Origin: Mycobacterium sp. DL440
GTDB lineage: Bacteria > Actinomycetota > Actinomycetes > Mycobacteriales > Mycobacteriaceae
DNA: 64,000 nucleotides
Direction of reading: 5' to 3'
NCBI RefSeq assembly: GCF_011745145.1
Contig: NZ_CP050191.1
Coordinates: 5,782,473 to 5,846,472, forward strand
The notes beneath the pieces are model-generated. The model had not been told where the DNA came from, made no database searches, and saw only the letters and a program-made list of their open reading frames with translations. A program made the translations under genes and the position numbers. Shown here one piece after another: positions 53,376 to 62,837 of this stretch; the first letter of the stretch is position 1; each line of letters opens with the position of its first letter.

Positions 53376-53384
53376 GGCGGGGGC
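53376..53384. repeat. Right 9-bp direct repeat GGCGGGGGC
   Basis: Identical and in the same orientation as 47641-47649. It ends 6 bp before the stop of the coiled-coil gene. Confidence 0.65.
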
Positions 53385-53390
53385 CGGAGC

Positions 53391-54449
53391 TCAGTGGCGG
53401 GGCGTCGTCGTAATGTGCACGTGGTCGAAGTGGCCGTAACCAGAAGCTTGCGGTCCGGACGGCGTGTAGTAGGTGCCCCGCCAGATCACATCCTGCAGCC
53501 CGAATCGGGCTGCATTGCTCAGCGCGAACGCCATGATCTCGTTGCCGAGCGCGATGCCCTCTGGGCTGCCAGGGTTCGGAACCATGATGTCGATGGCCAG
53601 ACCGCGGGGATGCCATGGCAAAGAGTCCGGCCGGACCCCACCGATCTCGGAAATCTGAGGAAACTGTGCGCTCACGGCTCGGGCGGCCAGGATGGTGTTG
53701 GGCTGCAGCCCGACCTCGGAGGCGACGCCGACGGGCAGCGATTCCGGGATGTCCCCACCAGGGGCGGCGCCGGGAATCACCGCCGCCGCGTTGTTGACCA
53801 CGGCCTGCTGTTGCGGGGTCAATGCCCCGTACTGGGCCTCCGCGTCGGCGATCTGACGGAGCAGGTCACGCAACTTGGTCTGCAGCTCGGCGCGCACCGT
53901 CGCGGCCTGCTCGGCTGCGGCGCGGGCATCAGCGGCTGATTTCTCTGATTCGGCGGCGGCGGCGGCCGCGCGCTCGCGTGCCGATCGGTAGGCCGCCATC
54001 TTGTCGGCCGCCCCGTCGACGACGGCCCGCTGCACGGTCAGTTGATCGATCAGTTGCTGCGGGGATTGTGCGGTCAGCACCGCCGCTGCCTGGCCGGTGC
54101 GTCCGCTTACGTAGGTCATCGCCGCCACCGCGTTGACCGCGGCCTGAAAGGGCTGGAGCTGGGTGTTCGCGACGTCGAGGGCATCCAGGTCGGCCTGGTG
54201 GCGGTCCGCGGCTGTTGCCTCTTCGGCCTGCTTGGCATCGACATCGCGTTGGGCAGCTGTGACGGCCTTGCGACTCTCGACCGCCTGACGGGAAAGCTCG
54301 TTGAGTTTGGCCAGCCCATCCGCCGCGGGGTCCGCCTTCACGTCGCCGATCGGACTCAGAACCAGGGCTGCGGCGAGCGCACCACACACCGTTCGCCGAA
54401 CCAGATGGCGCACCCCGGTCATTCGGATTGTCACGATCCTTCGCTGCAA
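53391..54449 (-). CDS. Exported coiled-coil protein with C-terminal peptidase-like domain
   Basis: A 352-residue protein: signal peptide (residues ~10-40), long Ala/Gln/Glu coiled coil (45-220), linker, then a C-terminal domain with the pattern RPDSLPWHPRGLAIDIMVPN and YGHFDHVHITT. The His/Asp arrangement resembles mycobacterial ARB_07466-like or M15 peptidase-type domains acting on the cell wall. Coiled coils in such proteins often autoinhibit or recruit hydrolases. Start ATG 54449 or ATG 54422. Its stop lies 6 bp from the mobile element flank. Confidence 0.82.
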   Translation of the reverse strand: MQRRIVTIRMTGVRHLVRRTVCGALAAALVLSPIGDVKADPAADGLAKLNELSRQAVESRKAVTAAQRDVDAKQAEEATAADRHQADLDALDVANTQLQPFQAAVNAVAAMTYVSGRTGQAAAVLTAQSPQQLIDQLTVQRAVVDGAADKMAAYRSARERAAAAAAESEKSAADARAAAEQAATVRAELQTKLRDLLRQIADAEAQYGALTPQQQAVVNNAAAVIPGAAPGGDIPESLPVGVASEVGLQPNTILAARAVSAQFPQISEIGGVRPDSLPWHPRGLAIDIMVPNPGSPEGIALGNEIMAFALSNAARFGLQDVIWRGTYYTPSGPQASGYGHFDHVHITTTPRH

Positions 54450-54541
54450 GGACCGATCCTGGCCCGGCTGTAAATCTCCCGGACAGGCTACGAACTGGTC
54501 TGGACGATGTCCACCCGGTGTCTCACTCAGTCGACCCGTGG

Positions 54542-55126
54542 CTAATCGGCAAGGCCGAGCATCCGGCGGGTCATCTGATTCAACTGCACCCGGAGGGTCT
54601 CGCCGTCGATGTCGGCCAGCAGCGGATGCATGACGGCGACGCTGATCGCACTTGAGAGCATCGCCGCGTGGAGCCGAGCCTCCACGCCGGTTTCGGTGCC
54701 AAGGAGTGCGGCGTAGAGCCGTTCGATGAACTGCTGAAACGGTTCGTACTCGGCCTGCAGGCGAATGATGACGGGATCGAACATCGGAATGCTGGATGTG
54801 CCGCGGCGGTCGATGGCTTGTTCGATCATCCGGTCGAGCAACGCCTCCCGGGCTTGCCGGGGTGACCCCTGGGCCACGACGGCCGCGAGTGCTTCCTCGA
54901 GTTGGCTCAGTTCCCGCTCGGTGATCGCGATGACGATCTCTTCCTTGGTCTTGAACTGGCGATACACAGCCGCCTTCGTGACGCCCATCTCGTCGGCGAT
55001 CATCTGCAGCGACGTCCCGCTGACACCGTGATTGGCAATGAGTTTCAGGGCCGCGTCCATCACGCGTGTTTGAGCGGCGGTGCGCGTGATCGCGCCGAAG
55101 GTGCGGGCCTCCTGTGTGGACGTCAC
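54542..55126 (-). CDS. TetR-family regulator
   Basis: A 194-residue regulator with helix-turn-helix SLQMIADEMGVTKAAVYRQFKTKEEIV. GTG 55126 is the first sensible start; the longer frame crosses the operators. It is divergent from the four-gene membrane operon, with two palindromes between them that probably control both sides. Confidence 0.9.
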   Translation of the reverse strand: MTSTQEARTFGAITRTAAQTRVMDAALKLIANHGVSGTSLQMIADEMGVTKAAVYRQFKTKEEIVIAITERELSQLEEALAAVVAQGSPRQAREALLDRMIEQAIDRRGTSSIPMFDPVIIRLQAEYEPFQQFIERLYAALLGTETGVEARLHAAMLSSAISVAVMHPLLADIDGETLRVQLNQMTRRMLGLAD

Positions 55127-55157
55127 AGCGTCAACGGTAACCGACGATTGACCGCCT

Positions 55158-55198
55158 AGTTGCCGATCGGCTACCGTCCAAGTTGCCGATCGGCAACT
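55158..55198. promoter_or_regulatory. Two 18-bp TetR operators, 23 bp apart
   Basis: The copy at 55181-55198 is a perfect palindrome AGTTGCCGA/TCGGCAACT. The copy at 55158-55175 has the same left half and a changed right end. Both lie between the TetR gene and the first membrane gene, suggesting two cooperatively bound dimers. Confidence 0.75.
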
Positions 55199-55225
55199 AA
55201 CGCCACGCATGAAGAGAGTCCGACG

Positions 55226-55933
55226 ATGAGACGACCTGACGGTGAGTTGATCCTCTTAGGGACGTTGCCTGTGGTGGCACTCATCTGGATCTCCGCGTTC
55301 TTCCTGTTCCCCGGCTTCGTACATCCGATGTCCCCCAACATGCCTGCCGAGCAGGTCGCGAATTTCTATCAGGACCAAACCGCGCGGATCCGCTACAGCA
55401 TGATCCTGTTCAACTGGTTCGGTGTCGGCCTCATCCCGATTGTGATGCTGTTGGCGATGCAGGTACGCCGGATGGCTCACCGCACGCCGATCTTGTCCTA
55501 CAGCTTGATCGCCGCCGCCGGAGGTCCGCCGGCACTGTTCCTCATCGCCAACATGTTCTGGCTGCTCGGCTCGTTCCGCCCGGACCGCGCTCCTGAGTTG
55601 ACCCAGGTACTCAATGACCTCGCCTGGCTCACTTTCACGCTTCTGGTGCCGTATCTGATCGCACAATGCCTGCTGCTGGCGCTGGCGATCTACTGGGACC
55701 AGCAGGAACGGCCGGTGTTCAAACCGTGGGTGGCGTCCTTCAACCTTGTCGTCGCGGCGGCGTTGGCCCCCGCCACGTTCACCGCATTGTCGTTCGACGG
55801 GCCTCTCGCCTGGGACGGCGCGTTGTCCTTCTGGCTCAAGAACATCGCCATCGCAGTCTGGATTCTGGTGATGGGAGTCGTTCTCGCCCAGACGATCAAG
55901 CAGCAACGGGCGATGGACAAGGTGGCCGCGTGA
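55226..55933 (+). CDS. Polytopic membrane protein 1 (paralogue of the next gene)
   Basis: A 235-residue protein with about six hydrophobic helices. It shares with the next gene a central FRPDRAPELT.. segment, an RPVFKPWVASFNL segment and a GPLAWDGALSFW...NIAIAVW segment in the same order, so the two arose by duplication. I do not recognise a named family. ATG 55226 is chosen. GTGA overlap with the next gene. Confidence 0.78.
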   Translation: MRRPDGELILLGTLPVVALIWISAFFLFPGFVHPMSPNMPAEQVANFYQDQTARIRYSMILFNWFGVGLIPIVMLLAMQVRRMAHRTPILSYSLIAAAGGPPALFLIANMFWLLGSFRPDRAPELTQVLNDLAWLTFTLLVPYLIAQCLLLALAIYWDQQERPVFKPWVASFNLVVAAALAPATFTALSFDGPLAWDGALSFWLKNIAIAVWILVMGVVLAQTIKQQRAMDKVAA

Positions 55934-56727
55934 GCGGCTCACGGTTGAGCAGGCTCAGGTGGAACATTCGTTACCACCCCAAACGTGAACTTTGGTTCGC
56001 GTGGTACGTGATGGTGTTCTTCTACCAGCTCTATGGTGTGCTGTTCTTCTTCGTCACCCGCGTGCAGCCGCCGCCCAGCCCGGCATGGGACACCCCGACG
56101 GTCGTGCACTGGGTCACCGACCACCGGTTCGGCGTCCTCGCCGGATTCGGCGTCGTCTTCCTCATCACGGGCTTGTGCGCGCCGATGAACGCGCTGCTCG
56201 CGTACTCGATGCGACGCATGTCGGTCAGTCCCGTGTTCGCGTACTCGTATCTGATCATGTACTCGCTGAGCGCAATTCCGGGCATGCTCGTCATGGCCAT
56301 CGCGATGACCGCCGCCGCGCTGCGGCCCGACCGCGATCCCGAGATCATCCACTGGCTCTACGAATTCGCCTTCCTGTCGTTCAGCGGGACCATGGGTGTG
56401 TTCCTGATCGGCTCCCTGGTGTGGATGGCCGCGATCCTGCTCGACAAGAACCGCGTGTTCCCGAAGTGGTTTGGCTACCTCAATCTCTGCAACGCGCTGA
56501 CCGAAGTGGTCGTCGCGCCGGCGTGGATCTTCCAGCGGGGCGCGTTCGCGTGGAACGGCGCGATCGCGTGGTGGGTCAACATGGTCGTGTTCGTCACGTA
56601 CACAGGGGTTTTCATCGTACTGCTGCGCAGGACGATCGAACGCGAGGACTTCGGCACCGGTCCGCTACCGGACCTTCCGGACGAACAGGCTGACCAGCAG
56701 CACGTGGCGGCGGAGGCGATTCGATGA
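55930..56727 (+). CDS. Polytopic membrane protein 2 (paralogue of the preceding gene)
   Basis: A 265-residue protein starting at GTG 55930, inside the previous stop. About six helices; LRPDRDPEII, NRVFPKWFGYLNL and GAFAWNGAIAWW match the preceding protein. The C-terminal tail is hydrophilic. Coupled to the COX III-like gene by ATGA. The function is unknown, but context suggests a subunit of a membrane redox complex. Confidence 0.78.
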   Translation: MSGSRLSRLRWNIRYHPKRELWFAWYVMVFFYQLYGVLFFFVTRVQPPPSPAWDTPTVVHWVTDHRFGVLAGFGVVFLITGLCAPMNALLAYSMRRMSVSPVFAYSYLIMYSLSAIPGMLVMAIAMTAAALRPDRDPEIIHWLYEFAFLSFSGTMGVFLIGSLVWMAAILLDKNRVFPKWFGYLNLCNALTEVVVAPAWIFQRGAFAWNGAIAWWVNMVVFVTYTGVFIVLLRRTIEREDFGTGPLPDLPDEQADQQHVAAEAIR

Positions 56728-57299
56728 CCCAACAAGTCGACCGTGACCGCACCCGGACGGTTCCCGGGCAGCCCGACATGTGGATGTTCGTGCTGTTCGA
56801 ATCGCTGCTGTTCACCGCGTACTTCTCGGTGTACCTGGTGTCACGTACCCAGAATCCGCAACTCTTCCTGCAGTCGCAGTCCCACCTCGACCTGAGGATC
56901 GGGGTCGTCAATACGATTGCCCTGCTGCTGAGTTCGTGGGCCATCGCGCGGTGCGTCCAAGCCTCACGTGAGGGCAACTATCGATCCGCGTTGAACAACG
57001 TGTTCCTGACTGTCGCGTTCGGCGTCATTTTCCTGGCGGGCAAGATCATCGAGTGGGTCACCCAGATTCGCATGGGGAACACGTTCACCAGCGAAGAGTT
57101 CTTCCAGCACTACTTCTTCCTGACGTCGATCCACTGCATCCACGTCCTGATCGGCTTCGTGGTGCTGGGTGTGGTCGTCTACCAGTTGTGGAGTCCGGAG
57201 CGGCGATCCCAGCAGCTTGTCGAAACGGGTGCGACGTACTGGCACACCGTCGATTTCCTCTGGGTCCTGATTTTCGCGTTGATCTACGTCGTGAGGTGA
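56724..57299 (+). CDS. Cytochrome c oxidase subunit III-like (NorE/CoxC family) protein
   Basis: A 191-residue membrane protein with about five helices. The segment FTSEEFFQHYFFLTSIHCIHVLIGFVVLGVVVY and the end ATYWHTVDFLWVLIFALIYVVR match subunit III of heme-copper oxidases or NorE of nitric-oxide reductases. It binds no heme and supports a catalytic subunit. No subunit I or NorB gene is in this operon. Confidence 0.85.
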   Translation: MTQQVDRDRTRTVPGQPDMWMFVLFESLLFTAYFSVYLVSRTQNPQLFLQSQSHLDLRIGVVNTIALLLSSWAIARCVQASREGNYRSALNNVFLTVAFGVIFLAGKIIEWVTQIRMGNTFTSEEFFQHYFFLTSIHCIHVLIGFVVLGVVVYQLWSPERRSQQLVETGATYWHTVDFLWVLIFALIYVVR

Positions 57300-57599
57300 G
57301 TGGTGCGCACCAACTTCAACCGGAGACTGCTGATCGTCTGGGTGATCTTGACGGCGATGACGCTCGTCTACGTCTGGCTGGATGAAGCCGTCGATCAGAA
57401 CGGCACACTGAAGGCCAGCACCGCCGTCACCGTCAGCACCATCGTGATCGCACTCATCAAGGTGCGCATTATCTTCCGGGAATTCATGGAGGTGCGCCAC
57501 GCTCCTGTGTTGCTGTGTCGCCTCACCGACGGGTGGGTTGTCCTCATCGGCGTCTGTCTGCTGGGCAGCTACTTCGTCGGCTCGGCGGTGGCCGGCTAG
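57300..57599 (+). CDS. Small COX subunit IV-like membrane protein
   Basis: A 99-residue protein with three hydrophobic helices (LLIVWVILTAMTLVYVWL, TVSTIVIALIKVRIIFREFMEVRHAP, GWVVLIGVCLLGSYFV), a pattern like prokaryotic cytochrome oxidase subunit IV. It starts directly after the subunit III-like stop (GTG 57300 or 57303). Last gene of the operon. Confidence 0.78.
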   Translation: MVRTNFNRRLLIVWVILTAMTLVYVWLDEAVDQNGTLKASTAVTVSTIVIALIKVRIIFREFMEVRHAPVLLCRLTDGWVVLIGVCLLGSYFVGSAVAG

Positions 57600-59119
57600 G
57601 TCCCGTACAGATGTAGGGCGCGACCGGTCAGCGTGGCCACTTCACCGCTAAGCCCGGCCATGGGCGGGGCGCCGCGTTGATGGATCACGTTGCCCAGGAC
57701 CACGACGTAGGTGTCCGACCCCGGGTCCATCCACAACGTCACCCCGGTGAAGCCGGTGTGCCCGAAGCTGCCGATGGGAAACACCATGCCCCGCGGCCGG
57801 GACTGTTCCGTGTCGATGTCCCAGCCGAATCCACGGAGGTCTTGCCCGGCTATGGCGGGGTAGTTCGGTGCGAGCAGGGGATGTGCTGTGTTGGGGGCGT
57901 TTTCGATGGCTTGCCGGGCGGCGTTGTTCGCCGCCTCGACTTGTGCTTCGCTGTGCCCGGCCTGCTGTGGGGTGGTCATCATGGCCAGAGTCGACTGCTT
58001 CAGCGGGAACGGGCTCGGGCGGCCGGCGTGGCGATCGAGCAGGGCTTGCGCGAACAGGCCGACGTCGTTCACCGTCGAGAACACCCCGGCGCTCCCGGCC
58101 ACGCCACCCATCCGACGGGCCGTCGGATCGTGCACGGTACCGCGCAGCGGGTGGCCGAAGTCCGGATTGAGGCCCGGCGTGTCCTCGTCGAGCGCCGTGG
58201 GTGCGACGCGCGCCAGGAGATCGGTGGTCCACGTACCCGTCGGGCAGTCGGCAGCTTTGGGTGCGTTCGGATCGAAGGCGATCGCAGTTCCCCGGATCTG
58301 GTGCGGGCCACATGCTTTGGTGACAGGGAGATAGCGGGTATCTGACATCCCGAGCGGCGCGAACACGTTCTTCTGAATGTAGATGTCCTCAGGTTCACCG
58401 GTGACCTTCTCGAGGAGCGCACCGAGGATGATGAAGCCGATGTCGGAATAGTGAAAGCGCTCTCCGGGCTCGAACACCACCCACGCCCCGAGCGCACGGT
58501 GGATGCCTTCGGCCTTGTCGGGCTTGTCCAGCCCCCACGGCCCGTCCAGGCTCAGATCTCCCGCGATGCCCGACGTGTGGGTGAGCAACATCCGCACCGT
58601 CACCTGTGCGCGCCGCGGGTCGTTGGCGGGGTTGAAGTCGGGCAGGTACGTCTGCACGGGTTCGTCGAGTTGAACCTGGCCCCGTTCGTAGAGCTGCAGG
58701 ATGGCAACAGCCGTCGTGAGGCACTTCGACAACGAGGCCAGGTCGAAGATCGTGTCCTCGGTCATCGGCTCAGCGGGGGCGGGCGCCCCGTCCAGTCCGG
58801 GTTCGCCGGCCAGCTTGCGCGAGCCGAACGCCTGGCGGAAGACGATATTGCCGGCATGCCCCACCTGGACCACGGCACCGGGCAATCGGGGTTCCGCAAT
58901 CGCGTTGTTGACGAGCTGGGCGACCGGGGTGAAATCGCCTGCGGGAACGACGGCGGCCGGAGCGGTAATCGGGACCGGGGGTGCCGGGGCGGTCGTTGTC
59001 GACGTGGAACTGGTCGCCGGTGGACGCGCCGGCTGCCCGCACGATGTGGCCGCGGTGATCGTGAACACGACGGTTCCGACGGCGCAGAGCCAGGAGAGGC
59101 GAGTCGGTGACACTATCAC
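57596..59119 (-). CDS. Serine hydrolase of the beta-lactamase/DD-peptidase fold, lipoprotein
   Basis: A 507-residue protein. From GTG 59119 the signal peptide ends with lipobox TAATSC. The catalytic Ser-x-x-Lys is in DLASLSKCLTT, the second motif is YSDIG, and the third lies near the end around FGHTGFTG. This is the class C-like esterase/peptidase family. A longer frame to 59404 is blocked by the divergent ABC-F gene. Role in cell-wall or ester hydrolysis is undetermined. Overlaps the oxidase-like operon end by 4 nt. Confidence 0.88.
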   Translation of the reverse strand: MIVSPTRLSWLCAVGTVVFTITAATSCGQPARPPATSSTSTTTAPAPPVPITAPAAVVPAGDFTPVAQLVNNAIAEPRLPGAVVQVGHAGNIVFRQAFGSRKLAGEPGLDGAPAPAEPMTEDTIFDLASLSKCLTTAVAILQLYERGQVQLDEPVQTYLPDFNPANDPRRAQVTVRMLLTHTSGIAGDLSLDGPWGLDKPDKAEGIHRALGAWVVFEPGERFHYSDIGFIILGALLEKVTGEPEDIYIQKNVFAPLGMSDTRYLPVTKACGPHQIRGTAIAFDPNAPKAADCPTGTWTTDLLARVAPTALDEDTPGLNPDFGHPLRGTVHDPTARRMGGVAGSAGVFSTVNDVGLFAQALLDRHAGRPSPFPLKQSTLAMMTTPQQAGHSEAQVEAANNAARQAIENAPNTAHPLLAPNYPAIAGQDLRGFGWDIDTEQSRPRGMVFPIGSFGHTGFTGVTLWMDPGSDTYVVVLGNVIHQRGAPPMAGLSGEVATLTGRALHLYGT

Positions 59120-59225
59120 CAGATCGACGGTAGCCGGGTCGTACCCAGTGTGAGGAGGGTGGGCGTGAAACACGTGAGCCCAGTCGCCTTCCTTCGGCGG
59201 TTCGGCGTGATGCGACGATAGAGCC

Positions 59226-60884
59226 ATGACCGCAACGCTTGTCGCGAAGAATGTGGCCGGCGGATTCGCCCATCGCACCCTGTTCGAGGGGGTCGACCTG
59301 ACCGTGGCAGCTGGTGACGTCATCGGGGTCGTCGGCGTCAACGGCGCCGGCAAGAGCACCCTGCTGCGGATCCTGGCGGGGGACCTCGAGCCGCTCGACG
59401 GCACGGTCAGCGTGGCGCCGGCCGACGCGTTCGTCGGATGGCTGCCGCAGGAGCACGAGCGCGTCCCCGGGGAGACCGTCGCGGCCTACATCGCGCGTCG
59501 TACGGGATGCACCGACGCCACGCAGGCCATGGATGCCGCGGCGTCGGCACTGGCAGACCCGAGCCCAGGAGAGGAGGATCCGGCCGCTGCCTACTCGGCC
59601 GCGCTGGATCACTGGCTCGCCACCGGCGCGGCCGACCTCGACGAACGGCTACCTGCCGTGCTGGCCGATCTCGGACTCGACACCGATACCGTGCGACCGG
59701 ACTCGACGCCGATGACCGCGTTGTCAGGTGGGCAGGCGGCGCGGGTGGGGTTGGCGGCACTGCTGTTGTCGCGGTTCGACATCGTGCTGCTCGATGAGCC
59801 GACCAACGATCTGGACCTCGACGGACTCGCCCGGCTGGAGCAGTTCGTCAGGGAGCTGCGCGGGGGTGTGGTACTGGTGAGTCACGATCGGGAGTTCCTC
59901 GCCCGCAGCGTGACTCGCGTGCTCGAGTTGGATCTGGCGCAGAACACCACCACCGTTTTCGGCGGTGGGTACGAAAGCTATCTGGAGGAGCGTGAGGTCG
60001 GTCGCCGGCATCGGCGCGAACAGTACGAGGAGTTCGCCGAGAAGAAGGCCGACCTGGTGGCCCGCGCCCGCACCCAGCGCGAGTGGTCGAGCCAGGGCAC
60101 CCGCAACGCGATGCGCAAGTCGCCGGACAACGACAAGATCCGTCGACGCGCCGCCACCGAGTCCAGCGAGAAGCAGGCGCAGAAGGTGCGTCAGATGGAG
60201 AGCCGGATTGCCCGCCTCGAGGAGGTCGAGGAACCCCGGAAGGAATGGACCCTGCAGTTCACCATCGGCGCCGCGCCACGGTCGAGCTCCGTCGTCGCCA
60301 CCCTCGACAACGCCGTTGTGCGGCAAGGTGATTTCGTGCTGGGCCCGGTGTCATTGCAGGTCGATGCCGGCGAACGGATCGGCATCACCGGCGCCAACGG
60401 GGCGGGGAAGTCGACATTGCTGCGGCTACTGCTGGGACGCCGGCAGCCCGACGAGGGTCGTGCCGGCCTGGGCGCCAGTGTCGCCATCGGCGAGATCGAC
60501 CAGGCCCGGGCGGATTTCACCGGTACCGCGCGGCTCGTCGACCGGTTTGAGCAGCAGCTGCCAACCTGGACGACGGCCGATGTGCGCACCCTTCTGGCGA
60601 AGTTCGGGCTGCGGGCCGATCATGTCGAGCGCCCCGTTGACGAGCTGTCCCCAGGGGAGCGAACCCGGGCCGGCCTGGCGTTGCTGCAGGCACACGGCAC
60701 CAATGTACTGGTTCTCGATGAGCCGACGAACCATCTGGACCTGCCTGCCATCGAGCAACTCGAGCAGGCGCTTGAGGCCTATGACGGTGCGTTGTTACTG
60801 GTGACGCATGACCGCCGCATGCTGCAGAACGTTCGGTTGGACCGAAGGTGGTTAGTTGACGACGGGCGCGTTGCCGAGTTGTAG
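59226..60884 (+). CDS. ABC-F family ATPase
   Basis: A 552-residue soluble protein with two ABC domains: Walker [12 protein letters not shown] and [11 protein letters not shown], signatures [12 protein letters not shown] and [12 protein letters not shown], Walker [15 protein letters not shown] and [12 protein letters not shown]. The charged linker between them (about 260-330) is where ABC-F proteins contact the ribosome. Members rescue translation or protect against antibiotics; which applies here is unknown. ATG 59226. Confidence 0.93.
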   Translation: MTATLVAKNVAGGFAHRTLFEGVDLTVAAGDVIGVVGVNGAGKSTLLRILAGDLEPLDGTVSVAPADAFVGWLPQEHERVPGETVAAYIARRTGCTDATQAMDAAASALADPSPGEEDPAAAYSAALDHWLATGAADLDERLPAVLADLGLDTDTVRPDSTPMTALSGGQAARVGLAALLLSRFDIVLLDEPTNDLDLDGLARLEQFVRELRGGVVLVSHDREFLARSVTRVLELDLAQNTTTVFGGGYESYLEEREVGRRHRREQYEEFAEKKADLVARARTQREWSSQGTRNAMRKSPDNDKIRRRAATESSEKQAQKVRQMESRIARLEEVEEPRKEWTLQFTIGAAPRSSSVVATLDNAVVRQGDFVLGPVSLQVDAGERIGITGANGAGKSTLLRLLLGRRQPDEGRAGLGASVAIGEIDQARADFTGTARLVDRFEQQLPTWTTADVRTLLAKFGLRADHVERPVDELSPGERTRAGLALLQAHGTNVLVLDEPTNHLDLPAIEQLEQALEAYDGALLLVTHDRRMLQNVRLDRRWLVDDGRVAEL

Positions 60885-62132
60885 CGTCGGCGTGCGCGGC
60901 TCCAGATGTTTGGCCCATCCCGACGCACACACTGCCGTGCAGACAATCGCCAGTACCCCAACAGAAGTCAGCATGACCGGATAGCTGAACCAGTGCGCGA
61001 GCGCGGCCAGTACGGCGGGCAGGAGGAACCCGAGATAGGCCAGCGAGTAGTAGACCCCGGAGATGCCGGCGAGCTCGTCAGGTGGCGCAATGCGTTGAAT
61101 CTCAAGCAGACCCGACACGATCGCGATGCCGTATGCGCTGCCCAGAAGCATCGCGACCAGCGGCGCGACGAGTGCCGAACGCGTGAGTGCGGTGGCCACC
61201 GCGGCGAAGATACCCAGCGCCATCAACGCCATCGACACCACCACGGCCCGGGAGCTGGACACATCATCGAGCCGACGTGCGATCGGTTGGATCGCCACGC
61301 CGCAGCCCAGCGTCAGCACGGTCAAACCCGCCGTATAGAGCAGGGCCCACGACCCGAGCTGGTCGGCGACGAGCGCCGGAACCACCGCATAGGCGATGGC
61401 TGCTGAGCCAAAGATCCACGGCGCCATGGGAACAACGACACGCAGGAACCGGCGGTGGCCCGCTGCCGGAACCTTCAGGCCGTCGAGGAACGGTCGAGAG
61501 GTCATCCGCTCACGGGTCTCGACGGTCCGGTTCCACACCGCCCACAGCACCGGCACGCACAGGGCAGCGTGGACCAGGTAGGTCAAAACCAGTGGCAGCG
61601 GCGCGTACACGGTGAGCAGCCCGGCACACAGCGGTCCCACCCCGAAGCCCAATGACAGGGAGATCGAGGCACGCCGCGCTCCGGCGCCGCCCGAGGCGTC
61701 GTCGAAGGGCGGCCTGGACAGTTCGGCGATCCAGGCCGAGCCCACCGCCATCGCGATCCCGACCGCCACCCCGCTGAACAACCGGCCGACGAACAGGGAC
61801 GGGAAGCCCCAGTAGTCGCCGACTGCCAGAATGAGGCTGCCCAGTGCCGCACTGATCACACCGGCGGCCATCACATTGCGTCGACCATGGCGGTCCGACA
61901 GGGCTGAGGCGATCAGCAGGCCCGGAATCAGGCCGAGCACGTAGGCGCCCAGGAGGATGTCGACGTCGACACGGTTGTAACCGGCGTGCTGGGAATACGC
62001 GATCAGCAGAGGGGTGAACTGGTTACCGCCCCAGCCGATGCAGAAAATTGCGATGGCCACCGCGAGCCAGGGCTGCAGGCGTCGCCGGAGCCTGACCGGC
62101 GCTTCGGCGAATTCCGTTGCGACAGCGGTCAT
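60852..62132 (-). CDS. MFS transporter
   Basis: A 426-residue 12-helix transporter with the loop [17 protein letters not shown] between helices 2 and 3. No substrate motif is recognisable. It overlaps the ABC-F 3' end by 33 nt and its own start overlaps the GntR stop (ATGA), so it is cotranscribed with and probably controlled by that regulator. Confidence 0.9.
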   Translation of the reverse strand: MTAVATEFAEAPVRLRRRLQPWLAVAIAIFCIGWGGNQFTPLLIAYSQHAGYNRVDVDILLGAYVLGLIPGLLIASALSDRHGRRNVMAAGVISAALGSLILAVGDYWGFPSLFVGRLFSGVAVGIAMAVGSAWIAELSRPPFDDASGGAGARRASISLSLGFGVGPLCAGLLTVYAPLPLVLTYLVHAALCVPVLWAVWNRTVETRERMTSRPFLDGLKVPAAGHRRFLRVVVPMAPWIFGSAAIAYAVVPALVADQLGSWALLYTAGLTVLTLGCGVAIQPIARRLDDVSSSRAVVVSMALMALGIFAAVATALTRSALVAPLVAMLLGSAYGIAIVSGLLEIQRIAPPDELAGISGVYYSLAYLGFLLPAVLAALAHWFSYPVMLTSVGVLAIVCTAVCASGWAKHLEPRTPTLQLGNAPVVN

Positions 62133-62776
62133 GCCAGCACCACCCGGTAGGTGGCTTCCAGATGGGCCAACAGGGCAGCCTCGAAACCGGAGACATCGCG
62201 TCGCCCGATGGCATCGGCCAGATCCGCGTGTTCACCGATCAGTTCGGTGAGCCGGGCTGAGTCCGAGCGGGCGGCGTCGGCCATCATGCGGCGCTGCCGG
62301 TCGCTGAGCGATCCGTAGAAGCGGCCGGCGATCGAATTCCCGGCGACCTGCACGATCCGACGGTGAAACGCGTCGTCGGCCGCGGCGAACTGCTCGGCGT
62401 CACCAATCGCGGCGCCGTGGCGCTGCCGCTCCACCAACTCGTTGAGGTCACCGAACAGCGCGTCGATGGATTCCGGTGACCGGCACAGCCGGCGCACCGC
62501 CGCGGTCTCCAGCGCCAGCCGCATCTCGAGCAGATCGGTGGCTTCCTGCGCGGACACGGGGATGACGACGGCGCCGCGCCGCGGCACCAGATCCAGGAAG
62601 TCCTCGGCGGCCAGGCGCAGAAACGCCTCGTGCACCGGCGTTCGGCTGACGCCGAGCTGCGTCGCCACTTCTACCTCGCTGAGCAGCTGCCCGCCTCGAA
62701 ACTCACCGGAGAGGATCTGATCCTTGGTCATCCGGTAGACGCGCTGGCTGTTGCTCGATTTCTCGTCCGTGACCAC
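62129..62776 (-). CDS. GntR-family regulator, FCD subfamily
   Basis: A 215-residue regulator from GTG 62776 with winged helix GQLLSEVEVATQLGVSRTPVHEAFLRLAAEDFL and a helical FCD domain (DDAFHRRIVQVAGN, HADLADAI). First gene of a two-gene operon with the MFS transporter. A perfect 32-bp palindrome lies just upstream, almost certainly its operator. Confidence 0.92.
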   Translation of the reverse strand: MVTDEKSSNSQRVYRMTKDQILSGEFRGGQLLSEVEVATQLGVSRTPVHEAFLRLAAEDFLDLVPRRGAVVIPVSAQEATDLLEMRLALETAAVRRLCRSPESIDALFGDLNELVERQRHGAAIGDAEQFAAADDAFHRRIVQVAGNSIAGRFYGSLSDRQRRMMADAARSDSARLTELIGEHADLADAIGRRDVSGFEAALLAHLEATYRVVLA

Positions 62777-62789
62777 GGAAGACCACTCT

Positions 62790-62821
62790 ACCCCTTGCAT
62801 GCAAGCTTGCATGCAAGGGGT
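62790..62821. promoter_or_regulatory. Perfect 32-bp palindrome with two TTGCATGCAA sites
   Basis: Arms ACCCCTTGCATGCAAG and CTTGCATGCAAGGGGT. It contains two copies of TTGCATGCAA (62795-62804 and 62807-62816), 12 bp apart. FCD-type GntR proteins bind T-T-G-N4-C-A-A sites. It sits 14 bp upstream of the regulator start and 16 bp from the end of the DUF5313 gene. Confidence 0.8.
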
Positions 62822-62837
62822 CTGGCCAGCCTAAATG

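Noticed and set aside
47641..53384. Element considered as an integrative island with tRNA-type attachment sites
   Set aside because: End repeats are inverted, not direct, no tRNA is adjacent and no integrase is present.
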